A DNA stretch of 15,608 nucleotides. Origin: Rhodoluna sp. GTDB taxonomy: Bacteria > Actinomycetota > Actinomycetes > Actinomycetales > Microbacteriaceae. The translations under genes were made by a program, and so were the position numbers. The stretch covers positions 1-15,608 of the forward strand of contig JAPLAJ010000108.1 of the NCBI GenBank assembly GCA_026393335.1. The letters are read 5' to 3'. This document shows positions 1-7,724 of this stretch, one piece after another. The notes below the pieces were generated by a model. The model was given only the letters and a program-made list of their open reading frames with translations. It did not search any database and was not told where the DNA came from. How positions within the stretch are numbered: the stretch's first letter is position 1; each line of letters opens with the position of its first letter.

Positions 1-453
1 GTTGCAGGTCGCGTAGTTATCGAAAACGGTAAAGAAGATGTTGCAATCATGATGGTTGAAGCTGAAGCAACTGAAGGTTCATGGAACCTAATCAAGAACG
101 AAGGAGCAACTGCTCCTAGTGAAGAGATTGTTGCTCAAGGTCTAGAAGCATCTAAGCCTTTCATCGCTCAGCTGGTTAAGGCTCAGCAGAAGCTAGCTGC
201 AGAAGCAGCTAAGCCAACAGCTGACTACCCATTGTTTGCGCCATACACTGATGAAGTTTTCTCAGCAGTTGCTAAGTTGGCTGAAGCAGAACTATGTCGC
301 ATCTACCAGATCGCTGACAAGACAACTCGTCAGAACGAAGACGATGCTCTAAAGGCATCTGTTAAGGAAAAGCTTGCTGAGTCTCTAGATGATGCACAGC
401 TTGCTCAGGTTTCTGCTGCATACAAGTCAGTAACCATCGTACCCGTGTTCTAA
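1..453 (+). CDS. pnp: Polynucleotide phosphorylase, upstream part (5' end outside window; frame broken at 3' end)
   Basis: PNPase degrades RNA 3'-5' with phosphate, releasing nucleoside diphosphates, as a cytoplasmic trimer. The frame is open from base 1, so the true start lies to the left; the ATG codons at 49 and 52 are internal. The translated part covers the end of the first RNase PH-like domain (AIMMVEAEATEG) and the all-alpha linker domain (roughly residues 25-140 of this piece, rich in Ala, Lys and Glu, with IAQLVKAQQKLA and ELCRIYQIADKTTRQNE). It matches PNPase up to the SAAYKSVT motif at about 412-435, then reads four or five unrelated codons to a TAA at 451-453. The remainder of the protein continues in frame 3, so this is one gene with a shifted frame rather than a separate short protein. 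Identity is certain; whether the break is real or a sequence error is not. Confidence 0.9.
   Translation, partial: VAGRVVIENGKEDVAIMMVEAEATEGSWNLIKNEGATAPSEEIVAQGLEASKPFIAQLVKAQQKLAAEAAKPTADYPLFAPYTDEVFSAVAKLAEAELCRIYQIADKTTRQNEDDALKASVKEKLAESLDDAQLAQVSAAYKSVTIVPVF
430..453 (+). other. pnp: Frameshift point within pnp
   Basis: Frame 1 encodes the conserved YKSVT up to 435 and frame 3 encodes RTRVLKEG from 438, so the reading frame changes within a few bases. Related PNPases have about six residues (K-x-x-V-R-x) between SVT and R-V/I-L, but only eight bases are present here. This fits a loss of about ten bases, for example two codons plus collapse of a GTAC tandem repeat (inference). No classic X-XXY-YYZ slippery heptamer is seen, so programmed -1 frameshifting is unlikely. 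The break falls at the linker between the alpha-helical domain and the second RNase PH domain. Confidence 0.75.
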
Positions 454-1658
454 AAGAAGGAATTCGTATCGATGGCCGTGGTCTTCGTAACATTCGTGTT
501 ATCGACTGCGAGACAGATGTTATTCCTCGCGTTCACGGTTCAGCTATCTTCCAGCGTGGTGAGACTCAGATCTTGGGTATTACTACCTTGAACATGTTGA
601 AGATGGAACAGCAGATTGACTCACTCTCACCTGTAACCTCTAAGCGCTACATGCACAACTACAACTTCCCACCTTATTCAACAGGTGAAGTTGGTCGTGT
701 TGGCACACCTAAGCGTCGTGAAATTGGTCACGGAGCTCTAGCTGAGCGTGCATTGGTTCCAGTTCTTCCTTCACGTGAAGAATTCCCATATGCAATCCGT
801 CAGGTATCTGAAGCTCTTGGCTCTAACGGTTCAACATCAATGGGTTCTGTTTGTGCATCGACACTTTCACTATTCAACGCTGGTGTTCCACTACGTGCTG
901 CTGTTGCTGGTATTGCAATGGGTCTTATTTCAGACACCGTTGATGGCAAGACTCAGTACGCTGCTTTGACAGACATCCTTGGTGCAGAAGACGCATTGGG
1001 AGACATGGACTTCAAGGTTGCAGGAACATCAGAGTTTGTTACAGCTATTCAGCTGGACACCAAGCTTGATGGTATCCCTACCGACGTATTGATTGGTGCT
1101 CTTAGCCAGGCTAAGGAAGCTCGCTTGAGCATTCTTGACCTAATGAAGGCAGCTATCAACGAGCCAGATGAAATGTCAGTAAACGCTCCACGCATCATCG
1201 CGGTGAAGATCCCTGTTGACAAGATCGGTGAAGTCATTGGCCCTAAGGGCAAGATGATCAACCAGATCCAAGAAGACACCGGTGCAGACATCTCGATTGA
1301 AGATGATGGAACTGTTTACATTGGTGCTACCGATGGAACATCAGCTGAAGCTGCTCGTGCGATGGTTAACGCAATTGCTAACCCACACGTACCAGAAATC
1401 GGCGAGCGCTTCCTAGGAACAGTTGTGAAGCTTGCTACCTTCGGTGCATTCATCTCACTTACCCCTGGTAAAGACGGATTGCTTCACATCTCTGAACTGC
1501 GCAAGCTAGCTGGCAAGCGTGTTGAGAACGTTGAAGATGTTCTATCTGTTGGTCAGAAGATTCAGGTTGAACTAACCAAGATTGATGACAGAGGAAAGCT
1601 ATCGCTTTCACCTGTTGTTGAGGGTGAAGTTGCTGCATCTGACGAAGACGAAGAGTAA
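438..1658 (+). CDS. pnp: Polynucleotide phosphorylase, downstream part (second RNase PH domain, KH and S1 domains)
   Basis: This is the rest of PNPase, in frame 3. Homology is readable from about 438 (RTRVLKEGIRIDGRG), with no stop up to 1658. It contains the second RNase PH domain (GETQILG, YNFPPYSTGEVGRVG, EIGHGALAERAL, SNGSTSMGSVCAS, VAGIAMGLISD, DILGAEDALGDMDFKVAG). A KH domain with the GPKG loop lies near 1240-1251, and an S1 domain (GTVVKLATFGAFISL, KDGLLHISEL) near 1410-1610. The tail is acidic (DEDEE). The KH and S1 domains bind RNA; the second PH domain carries the phosphorolytic site. There is no ATG, GTG or TTG in this frame between the start of homology and a TTG at 573. Independent translation would therefore lose about 45 conserved residues, and no Shine-Dalgarno sequence precedes that TTG. 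A frame-disrupted single gene fits better than a genuinely split PNPase. Confidence 0.9.
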   Translation, partial: RTRVLKEGIRIDGRGLRNIRVIDCETDVIPRVHGSAIFQRGETQILGITTLNMLKMEQQIDSLSPVTSKRYMHNYNFPPYSTGEVGRVGTPKRREIGHGALAERALVPVLPSREEFPYAIRQVSEALGSNGSTSMGSVCASTLSLFNAGVPLRAAVAGIAMGLISDTVDGKTQYAALTDILGAEDALGDMDFKVAGTSEFVTAIQLDTKLDGIPTDVLIGALSQAKEARLSILDLMKAAINEPDEMSVNAPRIIAVKIPVDKIGEVIGPKGKMINQIQEDTGADISIEDDGTVYIGATDGTSAEAARAMVNAIANPHVPEIGERFLGTVVKLATFGAFISLTPGKDGLLHISELRKLAGKRVENVEDVLSVGQKIQVELTKIDDRGKLSLSPVVEGEVAASDEDEE

Positions 1659-1675
1659 AGAAAAGTTAGTTCGAG

Positions 1676-3010
1676 ATGAGTGTTACCCAATTTATTCTCG
1701 ACCAACCCGAAACTGAGTTCACCGCTTCGGGAGGCAGTACGGTTCGCCGTACTGTTCTTCCGAGCGGTGTTCGCGTTTTAACCGAGGTTGTACCTGCTGC
1801 TCAGTCAGCATCGGTAGCTTTCTCTGTTGCGGTTGGTTCAAGAGATGAGGTTGATGGGCATCACGGCTCGACACACTTCCTAGAACACCTATTATTCAAG
1901 GGCACTAAGACTAGAACAGCGCTAGATATCGCTGTGGCTTTTGATTCTGTCGGTGGAGCATCTAATGCTTCAACTGGTAAAGAACACACTTCCTATTACG
2001 CAAGAGTTCAAGACAGAGCTATTCCGGTTGCTGTTCAGGTAATTGCAGATATGCTCACATCCTCTGTGATTGACCCAGTTGAGTTTGAAAATGAACGCAC
2101 TGTGATTCTTGAAGAACTAGCTATGAATGATGATGATCCACAGGATGTAGCTCACGAAGAGTTCTTTGAAGCAGTTCTTGGGGGACACCCTCTAGGGCGA
2201 CCAATCGGTGGAACGCCAGAGACAATAAAAGCTGTTTCTCGAGATGCAGTTTGGGATCACTACCAAAGAAACTATCGTCCACAAGATCTAGTAATCGCTG
2301 CAGCTGGTGGAGTCGATCACGATGCACTTCTTGAACTTGTCAGAGAGAACCTTGAGAGTGCTGGTTGGGATTTGAACCTGACTGCCACACCTCGTCCTTG
2401 GCGCGAGCAGAGTGCTAAACAACTTGAGGTTGAACCTACGGTCAAGGTAATCAACCGACCTATTGCACAGGCAAACATTGTTTTGGGTGGGCAGGGACTT
2501 GTTGCAGGCGATGAGCGTCGCTATGCAATGGCAATTCTAAATACTGTTTTAGGTGGTGGAATGTCCTCTAGGTTATTCCAAGAGATTCGTGAAAAGCGTG
2601 GACTTGCGTATTCTGTTTACTCCTTCAACCAGGGTTACAGCGATGCAGCGGCATTTGGTTTGTATGCAGGTTGTTCACCACAGAAGGCAAAAGAAGTTAT
2701 CAAGCTGATGTTGGCTGAACTAGAGAAGGTTGCTGCAGAGGGAATAACCGATGCTGAATTGGCTTTAGCCAAGGGAAACATCTCTGGTGGGCTTGCTTTG
2801 AAGTTTGAGAGCACTCAGGCTCGCATGTCTAGGCTATCTGGAGCAGAACTAACTGATGGTGAGTTCATCGATTTGGATGAATCGCTAAATAGGTATGACG
2901 CAGTTAGCTTGGCGGATGTTCAAGTAGTTGCCAAGCTTATGAGTGAATCTAAAAAGTCATTTGTCGCCGTGGGAGATCTCAAGGCTGAGCTCTTCGATGA
3001 GTTTGTCTAG
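1676..3010 (+). CDS. pepR: M16 family zinc metallopeptidase (processing-peptidase-like)
   Basis: A 444-residue M16 peptidase of the mitochondrial processing peptidase / insulinase type. The inverted zinc motif HFLEH is at residues 67-71, with the third ligand 76 residues on at Glu147 (VILEELAMND). The N-terminal half (about 30-220) is the active domain. The C-terminal half (about 255-425) is the structurally similar inactive domain with the REKRGLAYSVYSF segment near 305-317 that helps hold the substrate. No signal peptide is seen, so it should act in the cytoplasm. The gene begins with ATG 17 bases after pnp; this pnp-M16 pair is conserved in actinobacteria, where the gene is often called pepR (Rv2782c in M. 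tuberculosis). Upstream there is only a poor purine-rich Shine-Dalgarno (AAGAAAAG), and co-transcription with pnp is likely. The physiological substrate is not known from sequence. Confidence 0.92.
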   Translation: MSVTQFILDQPETEFTASGGSTVRRTVLPSGVRVLTEVVPAAQSASVAFSVAVGSRDEVDGHHGSTHFLEHLLFKGTKTRTALDIAVAFDSVGGASNASTGKEHTSYYARVQDRAIPVAVQVIADMLTSSVIDPVEFENERTVILEELAMNDDDPQDVAHEEFFEAVLGGHPLGRPIGGTPETIKAVSRDAVWDHYQRNYRPQDLVIAAAGGVDHDALLELVRENLESAGWDLNLTATPRPWREQSAKQLEVEPTVKVINRPIAQANIVLGGQGLVAGDERRYAMAILNTVLGGGMSSRLFQEIREKRGLAYSVYSFNQGYSDAAAFGLYAGCSPQKAKEVIKLMLAELEKVAAEGITDAELALAKGNISGGLALKFESTQARMSRLSGAELTDGEFIDLDESLNRYDAVSLADVQVVAKLMSESKKSFVAVGDLKAELFDEFV

Positions 3011-3018
3011 ATAGTTGA

Positions 3019-3024
3019 TAGGTT
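3019..3024 (+). promoter_or_regulatory. Candidate -10 element for leaderless dapB
   Basis: TAGGTT ends 7 bases before the dapB ATG, and no Shine-Dalgarno sequence lies between. A transcript starting there would begin at or one base before the start codon. No good -35 hexamer is visible. This is a sequence-pattern inference only. Confidence 0.4.
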
Positions 3025-3031
3025 ATTTTTC

Positions 3032-3757
3032 ATGACAATCAAAGTTGCAGTAGTAGGTGCCACTGGCCGAATGGGCAAGTTAGCCCTAGACATCATCCAT
3101 GGTGCCCAAGATCTCTCTTTGCATGCAGCTCTAGATTCCAAGAGTGAACTAAGTCAAGCCCTTGGTGCTGATGTAATCTTTGAAGCCACCAACCTAGAGG
3201 TAAGTAAGTCGGTTGTTGATTTTGCTATCGCTAATAATCAGAAGGTTCTAGTTGCAACTAGTGGTTGGACTCAGGCTGCTCTTTCTGCCATTGAATCTAG
3301 TGTCGGCAGTGGTGCTGTAGTTGTAGTGCCAAACTTTTCTATCGGCTCAACCTTGGCATCCAAGTTTGCAGCAGAAGCTGCTAAATACTTCGATTCGATT
3401 GAGATTATTGAAACCCATCATGCCGGCAAGCTAGATTCACCTTCGGGCACAGCTATTCGCACTGCTGAACTAATTCACTCAAGTAGGGAAGAAGCAGGTC
3501 GCACTCAACCTCTTATTCCAGGCGTTGGTCAAAGCGCTAGGGGTGAAGTTGTTTCAGGAGTTCCTATTCATAGCTTGAGAATCAATGGAGTTTCGGCCAA
3601 GCAAGAAGTGAATCTTGGTGGTACAGATGAGCTACTAACTATCTCTCATACCGCTGGATCAGTAAATGCTTACGCCCTTGGAATCTTAGAATCAATTAGA
3701 TTTACAGCAAATGCAACTGGCCTCACCATAGGACTTAATAAAGTCCTGGGAATTTGA
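3032..3757 (+). CDS. dapB: 4-hydroxy-tetrahydrodipicolinate reductase DapB
   Basis: DapB reduces 4-hydroxy-tetrahydrodipicolinate with NAD(P)H, the second committed step from aspartate semialdehyde to diaminopimelate and lysine. The 241-residue length fits actinobacterial DapB. The nucleotide-binding GATGRMG loop is at residues 9-15, the ATSGW segment at 75-79, and the family signature ETHHAGKLDSPSGTA at 127-141, which includes the catalytic His129 and Lys133. The C-terminal GTDELLTISHTA segment (about 197-208) is also typical. It starts with ATG 21 bases after the peptidase gene. The next gene starts within a few bases of its stop, so the two are probably translated from the same mRNA. dapA lies two genes downstream, placing two consecutive enzymes of the pathway in this cluster with thyX between them. 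Confidence 0.96.
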   Translation: MTIKVAVVGATGRMGKLALDIIHGAQDLSLHAALDSKSELSQALGADVIFEATNLEVSKSVVDFAIANNQKVLVATSGWTQAALSAIESSVGSGAVVVVPNFSIGSTLASKFAAEAAKYFDSIEIIETHHAGKLDSPSGTAIRTAELIHSSREEAGRTQPLIPGVGQSARGEVVSGVPIHSLRINGVSAKQEVNLGGTDELLTISHTAGSVNAYALGILESIRFTANATGLTIGLNKVLGI

Positions 3758-3759
3758 AT

Positions 3760-4200
3760 ATGACTGGCGCCAAACTCGGGGCTGTAGTTATGTCGGCCTT
3801 AGTTATTTTGTATATCGCACTTCTAGGGCAGCAAGGTTACTTATTTTTTATCCAAGATAACCTCGTTGCTAAAACCATGGGGGTTGCCATCTTGACTCTT
3901 CCCGTAGTTGGCTTTTGGGGTATCTTTCGCGAACTTAGGTTCGGACTAGCGGTTGAAAAACTAGGTACTATCTTGGAGTCTGAGAAAGGCTGGCCAAGTT
4001 TCGAGTTTTCACTGAGGCCATCGGGTCGAGCTGTGAAAGCTGAAGCGCTACTGGAGTTTGATAAGTACCGAGAAGCCGCTAATGCAGATCCTGAAAACTG
4101 GAGAAAATGGTTCGCCCTTGGGCTGATCTATGACGCCTGCGGGGATAGAAAACGCGCCAGAATGGCGATGCGTAAAGCAATAGCGACATCTCAAAGGTAA
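3760..4200 (+). CDS. Small membrane protein with C-terminal TPR-like segment, function unknown
   Basis: A 146-residue protein that I recognise only as an uncharacterised protein often found beside dapB in actinobacteria. Two hydrophobic segments (about residues 6-27 and 39-56) suggest an N-terminal membrane hairpin. A basic stretch (RELRFGLAVEKLG) follows, and the C-terminal 55 residues look like one TPR unit: an ALLEFDKYREAANADPENWRKW helix region, then FALGLIYDACGDRKRARMAMRKAI. The TPR would face the cytoplasm if both helices span the membrane. ATG 3760 is preferred because GGGA lies 8 bases upstream; TTG 3754 would overlap the dapB stop and add two residues. It sits 2 bases after dapB and 10 before thyX, so it is in the same gene cluster. 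No catalytic residues are visible, and a scaffold or partner-binding role is only a guess. Confidence 0.75.
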   Translation: MTGAKLGAVVMSALVILYIALLGQQGYLFFIQDNLVAKTMGVAILTLPVVGFWGIFRELRFGLAVEKLGTILESEKGWPSFEFSLRPSGRAVKAEALLEFDKYREAANADPENWRKWFALGLIYDACGDRKRARMAMRKAIATSQR

Positions 4201-4203
4201 GAT
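4198..4203 (+). promoter_or_regulatory. Candidate -10 element for leaderless thyX
   Basis: TAAGAT ends 7 bases before the thyX ATG; it overlaps the stop codon of the preceding gene. The only purine-rich run (AAAGG, 4193-4197) is 13 bases from the start, too far for normal ribosome binding. No clear -35 is seen. Confidence 0.4.
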
Positions 4204-4210
4204 TTTCTCC

Positions 4211-4945
4211 ATGTCTGAGATTATTTTTCGTAGCGATGTAACCGTTGAACTTATTCGAGCAAGTGCTGCCGATAGTGATGTGCTTTTTGCCGCTAGAGTG
4301 TCAACCCAAGGTGAACAAACCCTTGAAAGTGCAGCTGCGGCAGTAGATGCCAGCGAAGATGAGAAAAAGAGCAAAGGTCTGATCAACTACTTGATGAGAG
4401 ACCGTCATGGTTCACCATTTGAGCACACTTCAGTTACTTTCTATGTGCAGGCACCAATCTTTGTTTTCCGTGAGTTCATGCGTCACCGTATTGCCTCATA
4501 CAACGAAGAATCAGGTCGATACCGGGAACTGAACCCAGTTTTCTATGTTCCAGCTCCTGATCGCAACCTAATCCAAACTGGTAAGACTGGACACTACGAA
4601 TTCCACCCAGGCACAGCGGAGCAAATTGCTCTAGTTGAGCAGGAGTCTAGAAACATCTCAACAGTTGCCTATGAGTCTTATAAGCGCATGCTTGAGGCAG
4701 GTATTGCTAGGGAAGTGGCCCGTATCGTATTGCCACTAAATATCTACTCTTCGATGTATGTGACCATGAATGCTCGAGCATTGATGAACTTCCTAAGCCT
4801 TAGAACTAAGCGTGAGGGCACCCATTTCCCTTCTTATCCTCAGCGTGAAATTGAAATGTGTGCTGAGAAGATGGAAGACTTCTGGGCTGAACTGATGCCT
4901 TATACCTATGAAGCCTTTAATCAGAATGGCCGAGTCGCTCCTTAG
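4211..4945 (+). CDS. thyX: FAD-dependent thymidylate synthase ThyX
   Basis: ThyX makes dTMP from dUMP using methylene-tetrahydrofolate as carbon donor and FAD/NADPH for reduction. The 244-residue protein has the diagnostic RHRxxSxNExSxRY motif as RHRIASYNEESGRY at residues 91-104, and the upstream HGSPFEH element at 66-72 used in flavin and substrate binding. NARALMNFLSLRT and EIEMCAEKMEDFW in the C-terminal half are also typical. It works as a cytoplasmic homotetramer. No thyA/dfrA pair is in the window, so whether ThyX is the only thymidylate synthase cannot be told. The dapB-thyX-dapA order is well conserved in actinobacteria. The start is ATG 10 bases after the preceding stop. Confidence 0.97.
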   Translation: MSEIIFRSDVTVELIRASAADSDVLFAARVSTQGEQTLESAAAAVDASEDEKKSKGLINYLMRDRHGSPFEHTSVTFYVQAPIFVFREFMRHRIASYNEESGRYRELNPVFYVPAPDRNLIQTGKTGHYEFHPGTAEQIALVEQESRNISTVAYESYKRMLEAGIAREVARIVLPLNIYSSMYVTMNARALMNFLSLRTKREGTHFPSYPQREIEMCAEKMEDFWAELMPYTYEAFNQNGRVAP

Positions 4946-4975
4946 TTTTGGTTCGATTCGCTAACTTTCGCCCAC

Positions 4976-4981
4976 TAATCT
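4976..4981 (+). promoter_or_regulatory. Candidate -10 element for leaderless dapA
   Basis: TAATCT lies in the 42-base thyX-dapA gap and ends 6 bases before the dapA ATG. The bases between (TTATCT) contain no Shine-Dalgarno sequence, so an mRNA starting at the ATG is the simplest reading. A weak -35-like TTCGAT is at 4952-4957, 18 bases upstream. Confidence 0.5.
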
Positions 4982-4987
4982 TTATCT

Positions 4988-5968
4988 ATGTCGGAAAAAG
5001 ATAAAAGCCTATTTGGCCAGGTGCTAGTTGCCCTGGTAACACCAATGACCCCTGAAGGTGAAGTTGACTGGGCTGCCACAGAAAAACACATAGATTATGT
5101 GATCTCTAATGGAGCAGACGGAGTGGTTGTAACAGGAACAACAGGTGAGACCAGCACCCTAACCGACGCTGAAAAAGTTCAGCTGGTCAAAGTTGGCAAG
5201 AGTGTCTCTGCCGGACGAGCAAAAATCATCACCGGTGGTGGTGCAAACGAAACTGCTCACGCCATACAGCTATACAAAGCCAGTGAAGTGGCAGGAGCAG
5301 ACGGTGTCATGATTGTCACCCCTTATTACAACAAGCCAACTCAAGCTGGTGTGCTAACCCACTTCAGAATGATTGCTGATGCAACTGATCTTCCGGTAAT
5401 TCTTTATGACATCCCTGGTAGAACAGGTATCCCAATTCAGTTTGAAACAATTCTTCGTGCAGCTAAGCACCCAAACATTGTTGCTATCAAAGATGCCAAG
5501 GGTGATTTTGCTCAGGTTTCTAGAGTGCTCAACGAAACTGATCTAATTTATTTCTCAGGTGATGACAGCAACGTCTTGCCACATATTTCTCTGGGTGCAA
5601 CAGGTCTAATCGGTGTTACTGCCAACATTGCTCCAAAGGCATACCGAGATTTAGTTGATGCTACAAATAGAAATGATTTCAACGCAGCACTAGATGTCCA
5701 CATGACACTTGAGCCACTAGTTAGAGCAACAATGACTCACGTACCAGGAACTGTCGCTGCAAAATACATTCTTGATGGACTAGGGCTTATTTCAAGTCCT
5801 CGTGTTCGTCTGCCTCTTGTTGGTCCTGAAGAATCTGAAGCTGCAAAGATTGAAGCGGACATTGACAAAGTCGGTAAAGTCTCAGGTTTGGACTTTACAA
5901 ACTTCCGCCCTGATCGCAATGCAGCAGCAGGTGGTGCTTTGCCTAAGGTTGCAGGCACGACCAGATAG
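4988..5968 (+). CDS. dapA: 4-hydroxy-tetrahydrodipicolinate synthase DapA
   Basis: DapA condenses pyruvate with aspartate semialdehyde, the entry step of diaminopimelate/lysine synthesis, and acts just before DapB. The 326-residue (beta/alpha)8 aldolase shows GTTGE at 50-54 (substrate threonines), TPYYNKP at 111-117, catalytic ILYDIPGRTG with Tyr140 and Arg145, and the Schiff-base lysine Lys168 in AIKDAKGD. The final 25-30 residues (after about 300, TNFRPDRNAAAGG) extend past the usual roughly 300-residue core; such polar tails are common in actinobacterial DapA. The protein acts in the cytoplasm, usually as a tetramer. It starts with ATG after a 42-base gap that holds a candidate promoter, and its stop is 8 bases before rnj. 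Confidence 0.97.
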   Translation: MSEKDKSLFGQVLVALVTPMTPEGEVDWAATEKHIDYVISNGADGVVVTGTTGETSTLTDAEKVQLVKVGKSVSAGRAKIITGGGANETAHAIQLYKASEVAGADGVMIVTPYYNKPTQAGVLTHFRMIADATDLPVILYDIPGRTGIPIQFETILRAAKHPNIVAIKDAKGDFAQVSRVLNETDLIYFSGDDSNVLPHISLGATGLIGVTANIAPKAYRDLVDATNRNDFNAALDVHMTLEPLVRATMTHVPGTVAAKYILDGLGLISSPRVRLPLVGPEESEAAKIEADIDKVGKVSGLDFTNFRPDRNAAAGGALPKVAGTTR

Positions 5969-5971
5969 GTT
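5966..5971 (+). promoter_or_regulatory. Candidate -10 element for leaderless rnj
   Basis: TAGGTT, the same hexamer as upstream of dapB, begins in the dapA stop codon and ends 5 bases before the rnj ATG. No ribosome binding sequence separates them. The 5-base spacing is at the short end, and coupling to dapA translation is an alternative. Confidence 0.3.
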
Positions 5972-5976
5972 CGTAA

Positions 5977-7653
5977 ATGTTTGAATTACTTCCTGCTCCA
6001 CCAAAGCTAAAGCCAGGCAGTCTAAGAATCATTCCTTTGGGTGGTTTAGGTGAAATTGGCAGAAACATGGCTGTCTTCGAAATCGACGGCAAGATACTTA
6101 TCGTTGATTGTGGTGTTCTATTCCCTGAAGAACATCAGCCAGGCGTTGACCTGATCCTTCCTGACTTCAACTACCTCAACGACAGACTTGATGACATTGT
6201 TGGTGTTGTTCTAACCCACGGCCATGAAGACCACATTGGTGGGGTTCCTTACCTATTGAAGCTCAGAGAAAACATTCCGCTATACGGATCAGAGCTAACC
6301 CTTGCCTTTGTTGATGCCAAACTCAAAGAGCACCGCCTACACAGCAGTCAGTATGTGGTCAGAGAAGGTGACCGCAAGGTTATCGGCAACTTTGATTTGG
6401 AATTCATTGCTGTAAATCACTCGATTCCTGATGCTTTGGCAGTAGTTATTCGTACCAGCGCAGGAACTGTTTTACACACAGGTGACTTCAAGATGGATCA
6501 ATTGCCCCTTGATAACAGACTCACTGACCTTAGAGCTTTCGCTCGCTTGGGCGAAGAAGGCTTAGATCTTTTCATGTCTGATTCCACTAACGCTGATGTG
6601 CCAGGCTTTACTCCACTAGAAAAAGACATCGGTCCAGTTATCGATGATGTCATTTCCAGAACTCCAGGCAAAGTGATTGTGGCGAGCTTCTCTTCACACG
6701 TTCACAGAGTTCAACAGGTAATCAATGCCGCAGCGGCACATAATCGAAAAGTGGCCCTTGTTGGTAGGTCAATGCTTCGCAACATGAATATCGCAGAAGA
6801 TCTGGGATACCTAAGTGCACCTGATGACATCTTTATTGAATTCAAAAATGCCACTAGCGTTCCTGAAAACGAGATTGTTTATATGTGTACAGGTTCACAG
6901 GGTGAACCTATGGCTGTGCTTTCAAAGATGGCACATGGCGAGCACGAGATAACAGTTGGCGAAGGCGACACAGTAATCTTGGCTTCCTCACTTATTCCAG
7001 GTAACGAAAATGCTGTTTATCGAATCATTGATCAGTTAACTAGATTGGGTGCAAATGTTGTGCACAAGGGAAATGCCAAGGTGCACGTCTCAGGCCACGC
7101 AGCAGCTGGCGAGTTGCTCTATTGCTACAACATCTTGAAGCCGAAAAATGCTATGCCTGTGCACGGTGAATTCCGGCACCTGATTGCCAATGGCAAGTTG
7201 GCTGAACAAACCGGCATTCCTGCTGAACGAGTTCAAATAGTTGAAGACGGCTGGGTTGTTGATCTGGTCAACGGTAAAGCTGAAGTAGTTGGCGCTGTTG
7301 AGTGCGGGCTACTTTACGTTGATGGTAAGACTGTTGGAAAGATCACCGAAGATGATTTGAAAGATAGACGTATCCTCTCTCAAGAGGGCTTTATTTCAAT
7401 CTTTGCCGTAATGGATAAAGACTCGGGACGAATAGTTGTTGGACCTGAGATCAGAGCCAAAGCCTATGCTGAGGATGACCATGTCTTTGATGATGTGAAA
7501 CCCCTGATTGTTAAGGCATTAGCCGAAGCTGCTGCTGAAGGCGTTAGAGACACCTATGCCATGCAACAGGTGATTAGACGCACTATTGGCACTTGGGTCA
7601 ACCGAAGCCATAGGCGTCGCCCAGTGATTATTCCCGTAGTTATCGAAGGTTAA
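5977..7653 (+). CDS. rnj: Ribonuclease J
   Basis: RNase J is a zinc-dependent metallo-beta-lactamase/beta-CASP nuclease with 5'-3' exonuclease and endonuclease activity in rRNA maturation and mRNA decay. The 558 residues include the metal motif HGHEDH at 81-86, the third-motif segment VLHTGDFKMD in the first half, beta-CASP motifs TGSQGEPMAVLSKMA and HVSGHA (370-375), and PVHGE (394-398), followed by the C-terminal dimerisation/accessory region. The length is normal for bacterial RNase J. It starts with ATG 8 bases after dapA. dapA-rnj is a conserved actinobacterial pair, and with pnp at the left edge the window carries two main RNA-decay enzymes. Confidence 0.97.
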   Translation: MFELLPAPPKLKPGSLRIIPLGGLGEIGRNMAVFEIDGKILIVDCGVLFPEEHQPGVDLILPDFNYLNDRLDDIVGVVLTHGHEDHIGGVPYLLKLRENIPLYGSELTLAFVDAKLKEHRLHSSQYVVREGDRKVIGNFDLEFIAVNHSIPDALAVVIRTSAGTVLHTGDFKMDQLPLDNRLTDLRAFARLGEEGLDLFMSDSTNADVPGFTPLEKDIGPVIDDVISRTPGKVIVASFSSHVHRVQQVINAAAAHNRKVALVGRSMLRNMNIAEDLGYLSAPDDIFIEFKNATSVPENEIVYMCTGSQGEPMAVLSKMAHGEHEITVGEGDTVILASSLIPGNENAVYRIIDQLTRLGANVVHKGNAKVHVSGHAAAGELLYCYNILKPKNAMPVHGEFRHLIANGKLAEQTGIPAERVQIVEDGWVVDLVNGKAEVVGAVECGLLYVDGKTVGKITEDDLKDRRILSQEGFISIFAVMDKDSGRIVVGPEIRAKAYAEDDHVFDDVKPLIVKALAEAAAEGVRDTYAMQQVIRRTIGTWVNRSHRRRPVIIPVVIEG

Positions 7654-7711
7654 TAAGCCACTGGCGTAACCTTTACAGCCCTGCCTGACCTGTATTGACG
7701 GGGGTCGCTGT

Positions 7712-7717
7712 TATTTT
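7712..7717 (+). promoter_or_regulatory. Candidate -10 element for leaderless ftsK
   Basis: TATTTT ends 7 bases before the chosen ftsK ATG, within the 71-base gap after rnj. A TTGACG at 7695-7700 looks like a -35 box but is only 11 bases away, too close to pair with it. Confidence 0.35.
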
Positions 7718-7724
7718 TGAAGTC

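Noticed and set aside
430..455. Programmed -1 ribosomal frameshift in pnp
   Set aside because: No X-XXY-YYZ slippery heptamer in the overlap, no obvious downstream stem, and the spacing to family members suggests missing bases rather than a simple slip.
573..1658. Separate short gene starting at TTG 573
   Set aside because: PNPase homology continues upstream in the same frame to about 438 and there is no ribosome binding site before 573.
4048..4386. 112-codon minus-strand open frame opposite the TPR-like gene and thyX
   Set aside because: Low-complexity Ser/Ala/Leu translation caused by the opposite coding strand; no start context or homology.
7648..7671. Terminator between rnj and ftsK
   Set aside because: GGTTA...TAACC with an inner GCC-act-GGC makes only a weak, unevenly bulged hairpin and is not followed by a real T-run.
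7695..7700. TTGACG as -35 box or TTG as ftsK start
   Set aside because: No -10 at 16-18 bases downstream; as a start codon it lacks a ribosome site and adds ten residues with no visible family support.
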